DNA of 16,397 nucleotides, from the NCBI GenBank assembly GCA_964566055.1, contig CAZMHI010000083.1:1-16397 (forward strand). The letters run 5' to 3'. Positions 14,521 through 16,397 of this stretch are shown piece after piece. Numbering within the stretch: position 1 is the first letter of the stretch; every line of letters begins with the position of its first letter. The position numbers were made by a program, and so were the translations under genes. Source of the stretch: TMED23 sp964566055. GTDB taxonomy: Bacteria > Pseudomonadota > Alphaproteobacteria > Rhodospirillales > UBA2165. The notes beneath the pieces are model-generated. The model searched no databases and was not told the origin of the DNA. It saw only the letters and a list, made by a program, of their open reading frames with translations.

Positions 14521-14526
14521 AGCTAC

Positions 14527-15447
14527 ATGAACGATATTTCAGCCTCCGACATACCGCGCGGCAATTGGGTTGATCGCTATCTCCCCGAGGCAGCGCGGCC
14601 GTATGCCCGACTGGCCCGCTTTGACCGGCCGATCGGCACCTGGCTGTTGCTGTTCCCCTGCTGGTGGTCATTGGCTTTGGCGATCGAAGATTGGGGGGAT
14701 ATCAAAACCGTGCTGTGGCTGTTTATCCTGTTCGGCCTCGGTGCCAAGATCATGCGCGGCGCCGGCTGCTGCTGGAATGATATTTCTGATCGCGACTATG
14801 ATGCCGGCGTGGCCCGCACCAAGGACAGGCCGATCCCGAGCGGACAAATCAGCGTCAAACAGGCAGCCGCCTTTATGGCTCTCTTGAGCGCCATCGGTTT
14901 GACCATTCTGCTGCAGTTCAATTGGTTTGCGGTGGGGCTGGGGGCAGCCTCCTTGATTTTGGTGGTAATTTATCCGCTGACCAAGCGGTTTACCTATTGG
15001 CCGCAATTTGTCCTCGGCCTGACCTTTAACTGGGGGGCTCTATTAGGCTGGGCGGTGGTGCGTGGAGATATCCAGCTGCCGGCGGTGGTGCTTTATTTCG
15101 CCGGGATTTTCTGGACCCTCGGCTATGACACCATCTATGCCCTGCAGGACATCGAAGACGATCCAATGGTCGGGGTTAAGTCAACCGCCCTCGCTTTGCT
15201 AAAAAACATGCGATTTTGGCTTTATGTTTTTTATGGCGCAGCGATCGTGCTGATGGGTCTCGCCGGCTGGCTGGTCGAACTTTCCTGGCCGTTTTACAGC
15301 GGCCTGACCCTAACCGCTGTTCATGGTTTCTGGCAGGTCCAGGACCTCAAGATTGATGATCCCCATGACTGCCTCGCCAAGTTTAAATCCAACCGGCTGT
15401 TCAGTTGGCTTTTCCTCGGCGGCATCATCGCCGGACAGATTGTGTAG
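14527..15447 (+). CDS. ubiA: 4-hydroxybenzoate polyprenyltransferase UbiA
   Basis: UbiA attaches the polyprenyl tail to 4-hydroxybenzoate in ubiquinone synthesis, in the inner membrane. The 306-residue protein has about eight or nine hydrophobic segments and both Mg-diphosphate-binding aspartate motifs: NDISDRDYDAGVARTKDRP (84-102), and YDTIYALQDIEDD (200-212). ARFDRPIGTWLLLFPCWW (30-47) is also a family signature. I chose the ATG at 14527, where homology begins. The frame stays open to 14419, but that part translates the GC-rich repeat. No Shine-Dalgarno sequence is evident at this start. It is divergent from rsmE and convergent with yqeY, five bases apart. Other UbiA-superfamily roles are less likely given the motif match and the rsmE/gshA neighbourhood. 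Confidence 0.94.
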   Translation: MNDISASDIPRGNWVDRYLPEAARPYARLARFDRPIGTWLLLFPCWWSLALAIEDWGDIKTVLWLFILFGLGAKIMRGAGCCWNDISDRDYDAGVARTKDRPIPSGQISVKQAAAFMALLSAIGLTILLQFNWFAVGLGAASLILVVIYPLTKRFTYWPQFVLGLTFNWGALLGWAVVRGDIQLPAVVLYFAGIFWTLGYDTIYALQDIEDDPMVGVKSTALALLKNMRFWLYVFYGAAIVLMGLAGWLVELSWPFYSGLTLTAVHGFWQVQDLKIDDPHDCLAKFKSNRLFSWLFLGGIIAGQIV

Positions 15448-15452
15448 GTTTG

Positions 15453-15914
15453 TTAGCCGAGCCGTTCTTTGACGATGCCGCTGGCTTTGCCAAAATCCAT
15501 ACGGCCGGCGAAGTCTTCCCGCAGCTTGGCCATCACCGCGCCCATTTCCTTGAGGCTTTCGGCGCCAACAGCTTCGATCACGCCATTAACCGCTTCGGCC
15601 AGCTCTTCATCGCCTAATTGCTCTGGCAAAAAGTCTTCAATGACGACAATCTCCTGGGCTTCCTGCTCGGCTAATTCGTCGCGTCCGCCTTTAGTGTAGG
15701 CATCAATAGAATCGCGGCGCTGTTTGATCATCGATTGCAAGAGCTGGAGAATATCATCATCGCTAACGCCTTCTTCATCGACGCCACCTTTGGTGCGGTC
15801 AGCAATATCGCGGTCTTTAATCGCTGCGTTGATCAGCCGTAAGGTTGAAACCTTCGTCGGTTCTTTGGCCTTCATCGCTTCTTTGAGCGCATCGTTTAAT
15901 TGCTCGCGTAGCAT
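15453..15914 (-). CDS. yqeY: GatB/YqeY domain protein
   Basis: This 153-residue cytoplasmic protein belongs to the YqeY family, which resembles the C-terminal tRNA-binding tail domain of GatB. It begins LREQLNDALKEAMKAKEPTKVSTLRLINAAIKD and has DILQLLQSMIKQRRDSI (about 55-71), QEIVVIEDFLPEQL (about 87-100) and a C-terminal GRMDFGKASGIVKERLG. The family may act on tRNA-dependent amidation or other tRNA tasks, but a standalone role is not established. The ATG follows AGGGG. In Alphaproteobacteria this gene commonly lies divergent from carA, as here. Confidence 0.93.
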   Translation of the reverse strand: MLREQLNDALKEAMKAKEPTKVSTLRLINAAIKDRDIADRTKGGVDEEGVSDDDILQLLQSMIKQRRDSIDAYTKGGRDELAEQEAQEIVVIEDFLPEQLGDEELAEAVNGVIEAVGAESLKEMGAVMAKLREDFAGRMDFGKASGIVKERLG

Positions 15915-15984
15915 CGAATCATCCCCTCTGATTGAAGCCCTGGACCCTAACCCAAACCAATTCCCCGAGTCAAATTGAATTAAG

Positions 15985-15990
15985 ATTATA
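15985..15990 (-). promoter_or_regulatory. Likely yqeY -10 box
   Basis: The minus strand has a perfect TATAAT in a very AT-rich stretch about 70 bases upstream of the yqeY start. The matching -35 (TTAATC, about 16008-16013) is poor. The call rests on the -10 box and its position. Confidence 0.4.
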
Positions 15991-16029
15991 AGTTATTGAT
16001 TTTAAATGATTAATTTAATTTTTTTTGAC

Positions 16030-16058
16030 TTGACGGTGACACGGACATCGCTTATGAG
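16030..16058 (+). promoter_or_regulatory. Distal carA promoter candidate
   Basis: TTGACG (16030-16035), 17 bases, then TATGAG (16053-16058). It would give a leader of about 130 bases before carA. The leader contains a small inverted repeat, TGAGA (16076-16080) and TCTCA (16088-16092). Confidence 0.45.
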
Positions 16059-16133
16059 ATGGCTCCAACCTGACGTGAGAGGCTGGGTCTCAAAGAGCTC
16101 CCCGGCGGTTCACTAACCAGACAGTTAGATAGA

Positions 16134-16163
16134 TTGACATTTAAAGCGAATCGGTCGAATGAT
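16134..16163 (+). promoter_or_regulatory. Proximal carA promoter candidate
   Basis: A perfect -35 TTGACA (16134-16139) is followed after 18 bases by AATGAT (16158-16163), a 4 of 6 match to the -10 consensus. Transcription would begin about 27 bases before the carA ATG. With the distal candidate it would make a tandem promoter, a known arrangement for carAB in enteric bacteria. Confidence 0.45.
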
Positions 16164-16196
16164 CGAAACGTAGCAAAATAAGGATCCGCCGCGACT

Positions 16197-16397
16197 ATGA
16201 CGGAAGCCACACAGAGCACTGCGCCAAATTCAAGTCCTCCCAAGAAACCCGATGGTAAGGACGCAGCGTTGATTCTCAGTGATGGCTCGGTTTTTTGGGG
16301 TAAGGGTGCGGGAGCTAAAACCACGGCGACCGGCGAAGTTTGTTTTAATACCTCGCTGACAGGCTATCAGGAAATTCTCACCGATCCCTCTTATGCC
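16197..16397 (+). CDS. carA: Carbamoyl-phosphate synthase small subunit CarA (5' part)
   Basis: CarA is the glutaminase subunit that supplies ammonia to CarB for carbamoyl phosphate, which feeds arginine and pyrimidine synthesis. Only the first 67 codons are in the window. After a polar, Pro/Lys-rich N-terminal stretch of about 20 residues, the typical start of the domain appears: AALILSDGSVFWGKGAG, then GEVCFNTSLTGYQEILTDPSY (roughly residues 46-66), which is the family hallmark. The ATG at 16197 has an AAGGA about 12 bases upstream. It is divergent from yqeY. The catalytic triad lies beyond the window edge, so completeness is unknown. Confidence 0.93.
   Translation, partial: MTEATQSTAPNSSPPKKPDGKDAALILSDGSVFWGKGAGAKTTATGEVCFNTSLTGYQEILTDPSYA

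Noticed and set aside
14419..14526. N-terminal extension of ubiA by 36 residues
   Set aside because: The extension translates the GC-rich repeat unit (PPPLRGRSKVGG) and has no similarity to UbiA; the start at 14527 fits the family.
16052..16324. Minus-strand open frame of 90 codons
   Set aside because: It is antisense to the start of carA and its leader, with no domain; carA is clearly the real gene.
1..16397. Defence system, CRISPR array, tRNA or rRNA genes
   Set aside because: Looked for on both strands; no repeat-spacer pattern, cloverleaf, or defence-type protein domains were seen.

Overview
The window looks like an alphaproteobacterial chromosome of moderate GC. I infer this from several features seen together: groES-groEL behind a CIRCE operator, a Usg-family protein, a SAM-II riboswitch in front of metZ, a plant/alphaproteobacterial-type glutamate-cysteine ligase (gshA) next to rsmE and ubiA, tldD, and a divergent yqeY/carA pair. 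I cannot place it below class level. There are 16 protein genes (carA runs off the right edge). I saw no tRNA, rRNA, CRISPR array, transposase or integrase.

Layout. (1) 8-2250: groES-groEL on the minus strand, with a promoter and CIRCE operator upstream and a second, weaker CIRCE-like site further out. (2) 2348-4045: usg on the plus strand, meeting a two-gene minus-strand operon of a polyprenyl-phosphate-type GT2 glycosyltransferase and a TVP38/VTT membrane protein whose start and stop overlap. (3) 4215-5480: a single-domain rhodanese on the plus strand, convergent with an orphan secreted solute-binding protein. (4) 5587-7000: metZ on the minus strand with a 3' hairpin and a leader that carries a SAM-II aptamer, an intrinsic terminator and a possible Shine-Dalgarno-masking hairpin. 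(5) 7101-10908: tldD on the plus strand, then a CPA2-type cation/proton antiporter and a metallo-beta-lactamase-fold hydrolase on the minus strand. A short remnant resembling the tldD 3' end lies between the last two. (6) 14298-11077: a compact minus-strand run of rsmE, gshA, a small secreted protein and a solute-binding-like protein without a signal peptide, with gaps of 12-32 bases. (7) 14373-16397: a GC-rich inverted repeat pair, ubiA on the plus strand, yqeY on the minus strand, and the 5' end of carA on the plus strand.

How the parts work together. Most genes are housekeeping: chaperonin, methionine synthesis, glutathione synthesis, ubiquinone side-chain attachment, rRNA methylation and carbamoyl phosphate synthesis. 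The metZ leader can be read as a feedback circuit: when SAM is bound, the aptamer pseudoknot holds a GGTCGG strand and leaves the terminator free to form; without SAM the same strand can pair with the terminator's 5' arm. Three of the four convergent gene pairs end within 1-5 bases of each other, so the genome is compact.

I found no convincing undescribed defence, mobile or biosynthetic system. The items most worth following are the two unassigned genes in the gshA run, the tldD-like remnant, the second hairpin in the metZ leader, and the inverted repeat pair upstream of ubiA.
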